From: an uncultured Oceanospirillaceae bacterium
GTDB lineage: Bacteria; Pseudomonadota; Gammaproteobacteria; Pseudomonadales; Oceanobacteraceae
NCBI GenBank assembly: GCA_937974825.1
Contig: CALJVD010000119.1
Coordinates: 1 to 6,986, forward strand
Direction: 5' to 3'
DNA length: 6,986 bases
Below, one piece after another: positions 1-5,513 of this stretch; the stretch's first letter is position 1, and every line of letters starts with the position of its first letter. Below the pieces are notes generated by a model. It made no database searches and was not told the DNA's origin. It saw nothing but the letters and a program-made list of their open reading frames with translations. The position numbers and the translations under genes were made by a program.

Positions 1-54
1 AGCAGTTGGCTTTTAACCAATTGGTCGCAGGTTCGAATCCCGCACGACCCACCA
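1..54 (+). tRNA. tRNA-Lys (anticodon UUU), 3' part, 5' end outside window
   Basis: This is the 3' two thirds of a lysine tRNA; the acceptor 5' strand and most of the D arm lie before base 1. The anticodon stem is 5-9 paired with 17-21 (one G-U pair), enclosing a seven-base loop with anticodon TTT at 12-14, which reads AAA/AAG. The T arm is 27-43 with loop TTCGAAT at 32-38. The acceptor 3' strand is 44-50 (ACGACCC), the discriminator base is A51, and CCA (52-54) is encoded in the DNA. The body resembles gammaproteobacterial tRNA-Lys closely, but the T-stem has an A29-C41 mismatch where an A-U pair is expected. A terminator follows directly, so this is the last tRNA of its transcript. Confidence 0.95.
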
Positions 55-60
55 TATTTC

Positions 61-87
61 AAAAGGACCACAGTGTGGTCCTTTTTT
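61..87 (+). terminator. Intrinsic terminator after tRNA-Lys
   Basis: A perfect inverted repeat, 61-71 against 75-85, with a three-base loop (72-74) has GGACCAC/GTGGTCC at its core. It is flanked by A and T runs, and six T residues (82-87) follow the GC-rich part. It sits seven bases after the CCA end, which is the expected place for tRNA transcript termination. The A run on the left may let it work for leftward transcription too. Confidence 0.93.
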
Positions 88-113
88 ATTGCCTGTTAAA
101 AAACGAAGTATCC

Positions 114-141
114 TTGACCAAGCGTTTTAGCAGCGTAAAAT
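114..141 (+). promoter_or_regulatory. Candidate sigma70 promoter for nadA
   Basis: TTGACC (114-119) and TAAAAT (136-141) are separated by 16 bases, each differing from consensus at one position. This is the best promoter-like pair between the tRNA terminator and nadA. Initiation would fall near 148, giving a leader of about 85 bases to the preferred start at 233. A second possibility closer to the gene is an extended -10 (TG at 192-193, then TAGACT at 195-200), but it has no convincing -35. No operator or riboswitch is recognised in this leader. Confidence 0.5.
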
Positions 142-232
142 CCCTAACCTGTTTGTCGGGATGTATACCAACAGAGTTTTGAACCTAAATGTGTTAGACT
201 CTGCCCGCTTTGTCTTTACCGTTGAGATTGAG

Positions 233-1276
233 ATGAATAAGATCATTTCCAGTATTGAAAGTATTGAATTGATTCATGATTATTGGTCTGCACCCAAAAA
301 GGATTTGTCAGATGCAGAAAAAACCGCACTGACAGAAGAGATTCGTGAGCTCTTAATTGCAGAAGATGCCGTACTGGTGGCTCACTACTACACAGACCCA
401 AGCATTCAAGCGTTAGCTGAAGCGACTGGCGGCTGCGTCTCAGACTCTTTAGAGATGGCACGTTTTGGTCGTGATCATAAAGCCAGCACCTTAGTGGTTG
501 CAGGCGTTCGCTTTATGGGCGAAACCGCAAAAATTCTAAGCCCAGAAAAACGTATTTTAATGCCTACCCTAGAGGCAACCTGCTCGTTAGATATTGGCTG
601 TCCAGCAGATGAGTTTTCTGACTTCTGTGATGAGCACCCAGACCGCACAGTAGTGGTTTATGCCAATACCTCGGCCGCTGTAAAAGCGCGTGCTGATTGG
701 GTTGTTACTTCAAGTATTGCTTTAGATATCGTTCGTCACCTGCATGCAAAAGGTGAAAAAATCCTATGGGGTCCAGATAGACACCTAGGAAGCTACATTC
801 AACGTGAAACGGGAGCCGATATGGTTCTGTGGAACGGTGACTGTATAGTCCACGATGAGTTTAAAGCAAAAGCCCTAGAAGACTTAAAGGCCGTTCACCC
901 TGGTGCTGCGGTACTTGTTCACCCTGAATCACCTGAATCGGTGGTTAAAATCGCTGATGTGGTAGGTTCAACAAGCCAGTTAATTAACGCGGCTAAGTCG
1001 TTACCTAACGATGTTCTTATTGTTGCTACCGATAAAGGTATCTTTTACAAGATGCAGCAAGCTGCGCCCGATAAGTTGCTTATTGAAGCACCGACTGCCG
1101 GTAATGGCGCTACCTGTAAGAGTTGTGCTCATTGCCCGTGGATGGCAATGAACGACTTAGTGAATCTACGTGATGTGCTAAAGAATGCAGATCAAGAGAT
1201 TTTAGTGGATGAGTCTGTGCGTAAGCAGGCTGCCATTAGCTTAAACCGTATGATGGACTTCCCTAAAAGTAACTAA
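233..1276 (+). CDS. nadA: Quinolinate synthase (NadA)
   Basis: NadA condenses iminoaspartate with dihydroxyacetone phosphate to form quinolinate in de novo NAD synthesis; it is a cytoplasmic [4Fe-4S] enzyme. The start at 233 gives 347 residues, the length I recall for the E. coli enzyme, with a family-like N terminus (MNKIISS). The frame stays open up to an ATG at 161, but those extra 24 residues look non-conserved. Expected motifs are present: HYYTDP at 51-56, EATCSLDIGCP with Cys117, DCIVHDEF with Cys204, and a C-terminal CKSCAHCPW with Cys295, Cys298 and Cys301. Cys117, Cys204 and Cys301 correspond to the E. coli cluster ligands Cys113, Cys200 and Cys297, each shifted by four. The Shine-Dalgarno is weak (GAGA at 224-227). 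The gene is probably monocistronic, with bepA converging on it. A tRNA-Lys just upstream of nadA is also seen in E. coli. Confidence 0.97.
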   Translation: MNKIISSIESIELIHDYWSAPKKDLSDAEKTALTEEIRELLIAEDAVLVAHYYTDPSIQALAEATGGCVSDSLEMARFGRDHKASTLVVAGVRFMGETAKILSPEKRILMPTLEATCSLDIGCPADEFSDFCDEHPDRTVVVYANTSAAVKARADWVVTSSIALDIVRHLHAKGEKILWGPDRHLGSYIQRETGADMVLWNGDCIVHDEFKAKALEDLKAVHPGAAVLVHPESPESVVKIADVVGSTSQLINAAKSLPNDVLIVATDKGIFYKMQQAAPDKLLIEAPTAGNGATCKSCAHCPWMAMNDLVNLRDVLKNADQEILVDESVRKQAAISLNRMMDFPKSN

Positions 1277-1277
1277 G

Positions 1278-2720
1278 CTAGAAACGAGAAGGCGCGCTGG
1301 CCATTACGTGCTGGCGCTGCTTTATAGCCAGTTGCAGTCTTAAATCCCCCTCAACTTCCGCCTGTTTTTGCGCTAAATCCATTTGCCTTAACGCTTGTTG
1401 ATGTTGTCCGCTGTAAAACAAAAACTCAGCGTTAGCACGATAGGCTAATGCTTTTTGGTTGGTCTTGCTTGCCACATAACTTAATTGTTTCCACACAAAG
1501 GGATTGGTGGGCTTCTGGGTGGCTAGTCGTCTCCATGCATTTCGGCTTTCTACTAACTTCCCTTGCTGCTGTAGCAAGGTGGCTTGAGTTGTGAGAAGTT
1601 GATAGTCATTGGGTGAAAATGGAATAGCATCATTTAATAGCTTTAATGCTTTCTCACTTTGATTAAGCGCCTGCAGAATAGAGGCATGTAGGGCAATGCT
1701 AGCGTTACGTCCTTGATAAGGCTTGGGGATGCCTTGCCAGTGCTGTAGTGCTTCTTCAGCCTTGTCTTGTTGCAGATATAGCTCTGCCAAACTGTATTGT
1801 GCTGCAGCACGTTCTATAGAGTCTTTGTTTGCACGTTCAGCTACTTGCTTGAAGTGAACAAAGGTTTGGTCGCCATACAATCGATAAGTGCTTAAGGCTT
1901 TGTTTTGTAATATGCGAAACTCAAAGCTTTTAGTACGCGGTTTGGTTGGGTATTGTTCGGCTCGGTCTGCAGCACCAGAAATACGTGATTCAGTAATAGG
2001 GTGCGTCAGTAAAAACTCAGGTGGACGCTGTTGGTAGCGACTGGCGATAAGCATTTGCTGAAACATGGAAGGCATGGCCGAAGGGTCTAAATCGGCATCG
2101 GCTAATACTTGAATGCCTAAGCGGTCTGCTTCTCTTTCCCATTCACGACTATAGGCAAGCTGGCTTTGAATGCTAGCGGCTTGGCTACCGATCAGGCCGG
2201 CGATACCAGCATCGGGGTTGTTGGTTGCAATTAGCAATATACTGGCCAGCAGAGTGGCGATGGCAATAGGTGCTTGTCGGTCGGCTTGTTCTAGTCGACG
2301 CGAAAAATGACGTTGGCTTAAGTGGGCAAGTTCGTGTGCCAATACAGCTGATAATTCGTCTTCATCTTGTGTATGTAAAAATAAGCCAAAGTTGATGCCT
2401 ATGATGCCACCGGGTACAGCAAAGGCGTTTAACTCTTTTTGATCGACGATAACAAATTCAAAATCGTTAATTTGCACTTCACTGTATGGCACCATCCTAT
2501 AAATAGTGTTTTCAAGAAACTGCACTGCCAGTGGGTCGTCTAACACGTTTGTATGGGCGCGTAGCTGTCTGAGCCATAAGCGTCCAAGGTCGTGTTCTTG
2601 TTGTAATGAAATATGACCGGAGGCAGCATCGCCGAGCGTTGGTAGTTGCTGGGCAGGGGTGGCTATACTCATAGAGCAGAAGAAAATCGATAAAAAATAA
2701 ACAAATAATCTTTTTAGCAA
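1278..2720 (-). CDS. bepA: Periplasmic M48-family metalloprotease/chaperone with TPR domain (BepA)
   Basis: BepA (formerly YfgC) assists assembly of LptD and other outer-membrane proteins and degrades stalled ones in the periplasm. The 480-residue product is close in size to the E. coli protein (487). Residues 1-20 form a signal peptide ending SIA, with cleavage likely just after. The M48 peptidase domain spans about 35-250: zinc site HELAH at 129-133, third ligand Glu195 in EREAD, and His240 in LLTHPITESR, the equivalent of the regulatory E. coli His246. The remainder, about 260-470, is helical and rich in Ala/Leu/Gln, as expected for the TPR domain. The start codon is TTG (2718-2720). AGGA lies seven bases upstream and an in-frame TAG four codons upstream excludes extension, while the next ATG (residue 17) would destroy the signal peptide. 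It converges on nadA with one intervening base and diverges from the tusA-like gene. Confidence 0.95.
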   Translation of the reverse strand: MLKRLFVYFLSIFFCSMSIATPAQQLPTLGDAASGHISLQQEHDLGRLWLRQLRAHTNVLDDPLAVQFLENTIYRMVPYSEVQINDFEFVIVDQKELNAFAVPGGIIGINFGLFLHTQDEDELSAVLAHELAHLSQRHFSRRLEQADRQAPIAIATLLASILLIATNNPDAGIAGLIGSQAASIQSQLAYSREWEREADRLGIQVLADADLDPSAMPSMFQQMLIASRYQQRPPEFLLTHPITESRISGAADRAEQYPTKPRTKSFEFRILQNKALSTYRLYGDQTFVHFKQVAERANKDSIERAAAQYSLAELYLQQDKAEEALQHWQGIPKPYQGRNASIALHASILQALNQSEKALKLLNDAIPFSPNDYQLLTTQATLLQQQGKLVESRNAWRRLATQKPTNPFVWKQLSYVASKTNQKALAYRANAEFLFYSGQHQQALRQMDLAQKQAEVEGDLRLQLAIKQRQHVMASAPSRF

Positions 2721-2727
2721 GCCAAGA

Positions 2728-2731
2728 TCCT
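2728..2731 (-). promoter_or_regulatory. Ribosome binding site fixing the bepA TTG start
   Basis: On the minus strand AGGA sits seven bases before TTG at 2718-2720. An in-frame TAG (2730-2732) overlaps this site, so no longer product can be made from this frame. Together these settle the unusual TTG start. Confidence 0.8.
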
Positions 2732-2750
2732 AAGAGTGAATGTTATTAAT

Positions 2751-2779
2751 TTTAGACTGTAAAAATTTATTGGGTTCAA
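2751..2779 (-). promoter_or_regulatory. Candidate bepA promoter
   Basis: On the minus strand TTGAAC (2774-2779) is followed after 17 bases by TCTAAA (2751-2756). An alternative -10, TAAAAT (2749-2754), fits the consensus better but needs a 19-base spacer. The AT-rich divergent region is the only place a bepA promoter could lie. In E. coli bepA belongs to the sigma-E envelope-stress regulon; I see no clear sigma-E pair (GAACTT/TCTGA type) here, so stress control cannot be read from this sequence. Confidence 0.35.
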
Positions 2780-2805
2780 TACAGCAAAAAATTATTAAAC
2801 TTCGT

Positions 2806-2811
2806 TATACT
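2806..2811 (+). promoter_or_regulatory. Candidate -10 element for the tusA-like gene
   Basis: TATACT at 2806-2811 is one base from the -10 consensus and would start transcription near 2818, about 27 bases before the GTG start. No good -35 is found 16-18 bases upstream, so the element may need an activator or may be coincidental. It lies in the same divergent intergenic region as the bepA promoter candidate. Confidence 0.35.
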
Positions 2812-2844
2812 AACCATCACTTTTGATGTTTATAAGGTTGTTTA

Positions 2845-3093
2845 GTGTCTAGTGCCGATGAGTTCCAACTATTTCTAGATGCACGTGGTTTAGAATGTCC
2901 TTTGCCTCTATTAAAGACAAGGCTTGAGTTAAAAAAACTCACCGGAAACGATGTTTTATTAGTCGCAGCAACCGATGGTGGTTCATGGCAAGATATTCCA
3001 CGTTACCTTGCCAATAGTCAGTATGAATTACTCTCAGCGAATGAGAATAATGGTGAATATCGTTTTTATATTAAAAGAAAAGTGGAATCTTAA
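2845..3093 (+). CDS. TusA/SirA-family sulfur-carrier-like protein
   Basis: This is a small cytoplasmic protein of 82 residues. The family mark is the N-terminal LDARGLECPLPLLKTR segment, with the CPxP motif at 18-21 and Cys18 as the presumed persulfide-carrying cysteine. The rest fits the compact alpha/beta TusA fold (DGGSWQDIPRY, then a final YRFYIKRK strand). Classical TusA relays sulfur to TusBCD/MnmA for tRNA 2-thiouridine, but the family also serves molybdenum cofactor and other sulfur pathways. This paralogue, beside bepA as in Pseudomonas (PA1006, linked by others to molybdenum/nitrate metabolism), need not be TusA itself, so no symbol is given. The start is GTG at 2845 with AAGG (2834-2837) seven bases upstream; the nearby ATG at 2826 is out of frame. 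It is probably transcribed alone or weakly read through into dapA. Confidence 0.9.
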   Translation: MSSADEFQLFLDARGLECPLPLLKTRLELKKLTGNDVLLVAATDGGSWQDIPRYLANSQYELLSANENNGEYRFYIKRKVES

Positions 3094-3109
3094 GTAAAAC
3101 TTAAGTACA

Positions 3110-3126
3110 AAGTCAGTATCTGACTT
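3110..3126 (+). other. Short inverted repeat downstream of the tusA-like gene
   Basis: AAGTCAG (3110-3116) and CTGACTT (3120-3126) form a perfect seven-base-pair stem with loop TAT. No T run follows, so it does not qualify as an intrinsic terminator. It could stabilise the 3' end of the upstream mRNA or overlap an operator, since it partly covers the candidate dapA -35. Confidence 0.4.
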
Positions 3127-3153
3127 GTCAGTAAGGCCTTGCACCATTAGACT
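3125..3153 (+). promoter_or_regulatory. Candidate sigma70 promoter for the dapA operon
   Basis: TTGTCA (3125-3130) and TAGACT (3148-3153) are separated by exactly 17 bases. Transcription would begin near 3160 and leave a leader of about 36 bases before the dapA ATG. It is the best-spaced pair in the 102-base gap and suits a cluster whose four genes are otherwise nearly contiguous. Confidence 0.5.
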
Positions 3154-3195
3154 TGCGCCTTTGTTTCTTAGTACCTTCTCTAGGAGTAAAACTCA

Positions 3196-4071
3196 ATGAT
3201 TACCGGTAGTATTGTTGCTTTGGTTACCCCAATGCATGCGGATGGACAAATTGACTGGGATGCAGTCGACAGACTGGTAGAGTTTCATGTAAAGAAGGGC
3301 ACTGATGCTATAGTTGCTGTTGGCACTACAGGTGAATCAGCTACATTAGATGCTAAAGATCACTGTGCCTTTATTGAATATGTTGTAAAACGTACGGCCG
3401 GTCGTCGCCCAGTTATTGCTGGTACAGGTGGTAACTCAACGGCAGAAGCCATTGAGTGGACGCAAGAAGCGAAAGCAGTCGGCGCTGATGCATGTTTGTT
3501 AGTGACACCTTATTACAACAAACCACCACAACGTGGTCTTATTAAACACTACGAAGCTATTGCCGCAGCGGTAGATTTACCACAAATTATTTATAACGTT
3601 CCTGGTCGTACAGCCGTTGATATGCTGCCAGAAACGATTGCTGAAATAGTAAAAATTGAACAAGTTATCGGCGTAAAAGAAGCGACTGGTAGCTTAGAGC
3701 GTACTGCAAAAGTTATTGAGCTAGTAGGCGATAAAGTTGCTGTGTACTCAGGTGACGATGCCACTGCCTACGAAACAATTTTACAAGGCGGTAAAGGCAA
3801 TATTTCTGTAACGGCTAACGTTGCGCCAGCATTAATGCATGAACTATGCATGTTAGCGCTAGAAGGCAAAGCAGAAGAAGCCAAAGCATTAAACGATCGT
3901 TTAATGGTTTTACACCAAGCTATGTTCTGTGAAGCGAACCCAATCCCTGTGAAGTGGGCCCTACACCGTATGGGTCTAATTGACAGCGGCATTCGCTTAC
4001 CATTAGTAGAGCTTGATGATCGATACAAGCCAAAAGTTGAATTGGCATTAACTGCTTTAGACTTATTGTAG
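3196..4071 (+). CDS. dapA: 4-hydroxy-tetrahydrodipicolinate synthase (DapA)
   Basis: DapA condenses pyruvate with aspartate semialdehyde, the first committed step to diaminopimelate and lysine, as a cytoplasmic tetrameric class I aldolase. The 291-residue product is full length (E. coli 292) and numbers identically to it. Thr44-Thr45 lie in VGTTGESAT, Tyr107 in PYYNKPPQ, Tyr133 and Arg138 in YNVPGRT, and the Schiff-base Lys161 in GVKEATG. At the allosteric lysine site Ser48, Ala49, His56, Asn80, Glu84 and Tyr106 match E. coli, but residue 53, His there, is Ala here. The ATG has a good AGGAG (3182-3186) nine bases upstream. It leads the dapA-bamC-MBL-purC cluster; bamC follows after seven bases. 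Confidence 0.97.
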   Translation: MITGSIVALVTPMHADGQIDWDAVDRLVEFHVKKGTDAIVAVGTTGESATLDAKDHCAFIEYVVKRTAGRRPVIAGTGGNSTAEAIEWTQEAKAVGADACLLVTPYYNKPPQRGLIKHYEAIAAAVDLPQIIYNVPGRTAVDMLPETIAEIVKIEQVIGVKEATGSLERTAKVIELVGDKVAVYSGDDATAYETILQGGKGNISVTANVAPALMHELCMLALEGKAEEAKALNDRLMVLHQAMFCEANPIPVKWALHRMGLIDSGIRLPLVELDDRYKPKVELALTALDLL

Positions 4072-4078
4072 AGAATCT

Positions 4079-4720
4079 ATGCGCTTTCTTTTAGTTGCGG
4101 TCGTACTATTTATTTCCGGCTGCAGTTTATTTGGCGATCGCTACCGCGATCGCTCTCTAGATTACTTACGTACCACTGAGCAAGCACCAACGCTTACTCA
4201 AGACGGTACAGTGGTTCCTTATATTGATCGCTACCCAATTCCTGAGTTAGCTGTTGATCTGACGACACCAGAAAAATTCGTTACGCCACGCCCTGAGCCA
4301 TTAGTCTTAGAAGAGCTAGAGCAATCAACCTCTTATAATGAATACAGTAATGAAGCGCTGGATCCACGTATTGAGCGTGATGGTGCAGGTACGCTTATTC
4401 TGCGTGTGGATGGTAGCTTTGCGCGTGCTTGGGTATCTGTTACCGACGCTATTGCTAAATCATCTTTAACGCTGACAGACTTAAACCGCAGTACCGGTAC
4501 TTGGTACTTAGAAATGAAGAAAACCATTAAGTCTGAAGATCGTGGTTGGTGGTCAAGAATGTGGGGCAAAGATAAGCATGTGGTTGAAACCAATATGCTT
4601 AAGATTACGCGTGCTCGACAAGGTGCATACATCTCATTGCTAACCGATGCTGAAAACTTAGCCGATGAAGCCCTAACAGAAACCGTTTTAAATGAGCTTA
4701 AAGATCTTTTAGAGCAGTGA
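4079..4720 (+). CDS. bamC: BamC-family outer-membrane assembly lipoprotein, short one-domain form
   Basis: BamC (NlpB) is an accessory lipoprotein of the BAM complex, bound mainly to BamD. The signal peptide is short (residues 1-14) with lipobox ISGC and Cys15 as the lipidation site. Residues 16-100 are polar and proline-rich (including SLDYLRTTE and YPIPEL), like the extended BamC tail that wraps BamD. Residues about 105-213 form one helix-grip-like domain: LILRVDGSFARAW, TLTDLNRSTGTWYLEM, and a final helix ADEALTETVLNELKDLLEQ. E. coli BamC has 344 residues and two such domains, so one is missing; by eye the remaining one resembles the E. coli C-terminal domain more. The reading frame is intact and ends normally. 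The ATG is seven bases after dapA, with a poor Shine-Dalgarno (AGAGA at 4070-4074). The stop overlaps the next start. Confidence 0.85.
   Translation: MRFLLVAVVLFISGCSLFGDRYRDRSLDYLRTTEQAPTLTQDGTVVPYIDRYPIPELAVDLTTPEKFVTPRPEPLVLEELEQSTSYNEYSNEALDPRIERDGAGTLILRVDGSFARAWVSVTDAIAKSSLTLTDLNRSTGTWYLEMKKTIKSEDRGWWSRMWGKDKHVVETNMLKITRARQGAYISLLTDAENLADEALTETVLNELKDLLEQ
4134..4153 (+). repeat. Paired GCGATCGC octamers forming a hairpin inside bamC
   Basis: The palindrome GCGATCGC occurs at 4134-4141 and again at 4146-4153, separated by TACC. Because each copy is self-complementary, the pair makes a perfect eight-base-pair stem with a four-base loop, extendable by a G-T pair (4133/4154). It lies about 11 bases after the lipobox Cys codon and encodes part of GDRYRDRS. 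It could slow ribosomes just after the signal peptide, or be a chance result of two Asp-Arg codon pairs. Confidence 0.85.
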
Positions 4721-5481
4721 AATATATTTCTTTAGGTAGCGGCAGTAAAGGCAACGCTACTCTAATTATGCAGGACCAACAGGCGATTTTAATTGACTGT
4801 GGTTTTAGCCGAAAAGAAGTGCTGGAGCGAATTGCCAGTACAGGAGTGGACGCAAGCTTATTAAGCGCAGTCTTTGTTACTCATGAGCATGCTGACCATG
4901 CCAAAGGTGTCAAAGTGCTGTGTGAAAAACTGGGGATTCCTTTTTACGCTTCATTCGGAACCGCCCGCAAAATGGATTGGTTAGATCATCCGTTGTGGCG
5001 TTGTATTTATGCCGATAAAACTGAAAGCATAGGTAAACTAGCAGTGTTACCCGTTGTCGTTCCACACGATGCAGAAGAGCCTATGCAGTTTGTGGTTGAA
5101 AACAGTGCCAGTAAGCGCTTAGGGGTATTATCTGATCTAGGATCGTTAACCCCTCACGTAATTAGTAGTTACAGTCACTGTCATGGACTACAAATTGAAG
5201 CGAACCACGATGTGCAAATGTTACAAAATGGACCTTATCCACCCAGTTTAAAAGCACGAGTGGCAAGTGATTTTGGGCATTTAAATAATCAGCAAACGGC
5301 TGAGCTGCTACAACATATTAACTGGCATGGCGTTCAACATATAACAGCCGGCCATATAAGTGAGCAAAACAATTGTCGTGATTTAGTGGGCGTTGAACTT
5401 AGCCAAGCGCTAGATTGCTCACTGAACGAAATTAAACTTTTAACCCAAGACGAAGTATCTTTTTGGCTTGAGTTAACTTAA
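4717..5481 (+). CDS. MBL-fold metallo-hydrolase, WalJ/YycJ-like
   Basis: This 254-residue cytoplasmic protein belongs to the metallo-beta-lactamase fold, in the group containing YycJ/WalJ of Firmicutes, for which DNA exonuclease activity has been proposed. The N terminus (SLGSGSKGNATLI, 5-17) is typical of the group. Metal-site motifs can be followed in order: Asp27 in LIDCG, HEHADH at 56-61, His117 in VPHDAE, Asp140 in LSDLG, and His213 in AGHISE. EANHD (161-165) and SDFGHLNN (184-191) are further family segments. The GTG start overlaps the bamC stop by four bases (GTGA), implying translational coupling; the strong N-terminal motif directly after it supports this start. It sits between bamC and purC, as I recall for Pseudomonas (PA1012), whereas E. 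coli has bamC next to purC. The substrate is not deducible here. Confidence 0.9.
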   Translation: MKYISLGSGSKGNATLIMQDQQAILIDCGFSRKEVLERIASTGVDASLLSAVFVTHEHADHAKGVKVLCEKLGIPFYASFGTARKMDWLDHPLWRCIYADKTESIGKLAVLPVVVPHDAEEPMQFVVENSASKRLGVLSDLGSLTPHVISSYSHCHGLQIEANHDVQMLQNGPYPPSLKARVASDFGHLNNQQTAELLQHINWHGVQHITAGHISEQNNCRDLVGVELSQALDCSLNEIKLLTQDEVSFWLELT

Positions 5482-5496
5482 CAAATTAATTGCATA

Positions 5497-5510
5497 GATC
5501 TGCGGAGATC
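5497..5510 (+). promoter_or_regulatory. Small hairpin over the purC ribosome binding site
   Basis: GATCT (5497-5501) and AGATC (5506-5510) form a perfect five-base-pair stem with loop GCGG. The purC Shine-Dalgarno GGAG (5504-5507) lies in the loop and the 3' strand, ending six bases before the ATG at 5514. The stem is AT-rich and should be only marginally stable, so a regulatory role is speculative; the site also decides the purC start. Confidence 0.55.
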
Positions 5511-5513
5511 ACC

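Noticed and set aside
1..90. tRNA-Lys 3' end as an integration site for a mobile element.
   Set aside because: The native terminator and a housekeeping gene follow immediately; there is no integrase and no repeat of the tRNA 3' end in the window.
161..232. Upstream extension of nadA from ATG 161 (24 extra residues).
   Set aside because: It has only GGG directly before the ATG, the added residues look unrelated to NadA, and the start at 233 gives the length and N terminus of the E. coli enzyme. It cannot be fully excluded because the RBS at 233 is weak.
243..461. Open minus-strand frame inside nadA.
   Set aside because: It lies opposite a clear gene, has no family-like sequence, and is explained as a shadow of nadA codon use.
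1311..1331. CTGGC/GCCAG inverted repeat near the nadA-bepA junction as a bidirectional terminator.
   Set aside because: Only five pairs with an eleven-base loop and no T run on either strand; it lies within bepA coding sequence.
3089..3107. Direct repeat CTTAAGTA at 3089-3096 and 3100-3107, with ACTTAAGT again at 6329-6336.
   Set aside because: An AT-rich eight-base palindrome is expected by chance in intergenic DNA, and I know no regulator with this site. It would deserve another look only if it is enriched upstream of genes genome-wide.
3110..3126. Seven-base-pair hairpin considered as a terminator for the tusA-like gene.
   Set aside because: No T run follows and the stem overlaps the likely dapA promoter.
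3768..4028. Open minus-strand frame inside dapA.
   Set aside because: It is opposite strongly conserved DapA sequence and shows no motif or convincing start signal.
4333..4632. Open minus-strand frame inside bamC.
   Set aside because: It is fully contained in bamC with no recognisable protein features.
5490..5513. TTG start giving purC eight extra residues.
   Set aside because: The ATG at 5514 has a good GGAG and matches the E. coli N terminus; the extension runs through the Shine-Dalgarno region.
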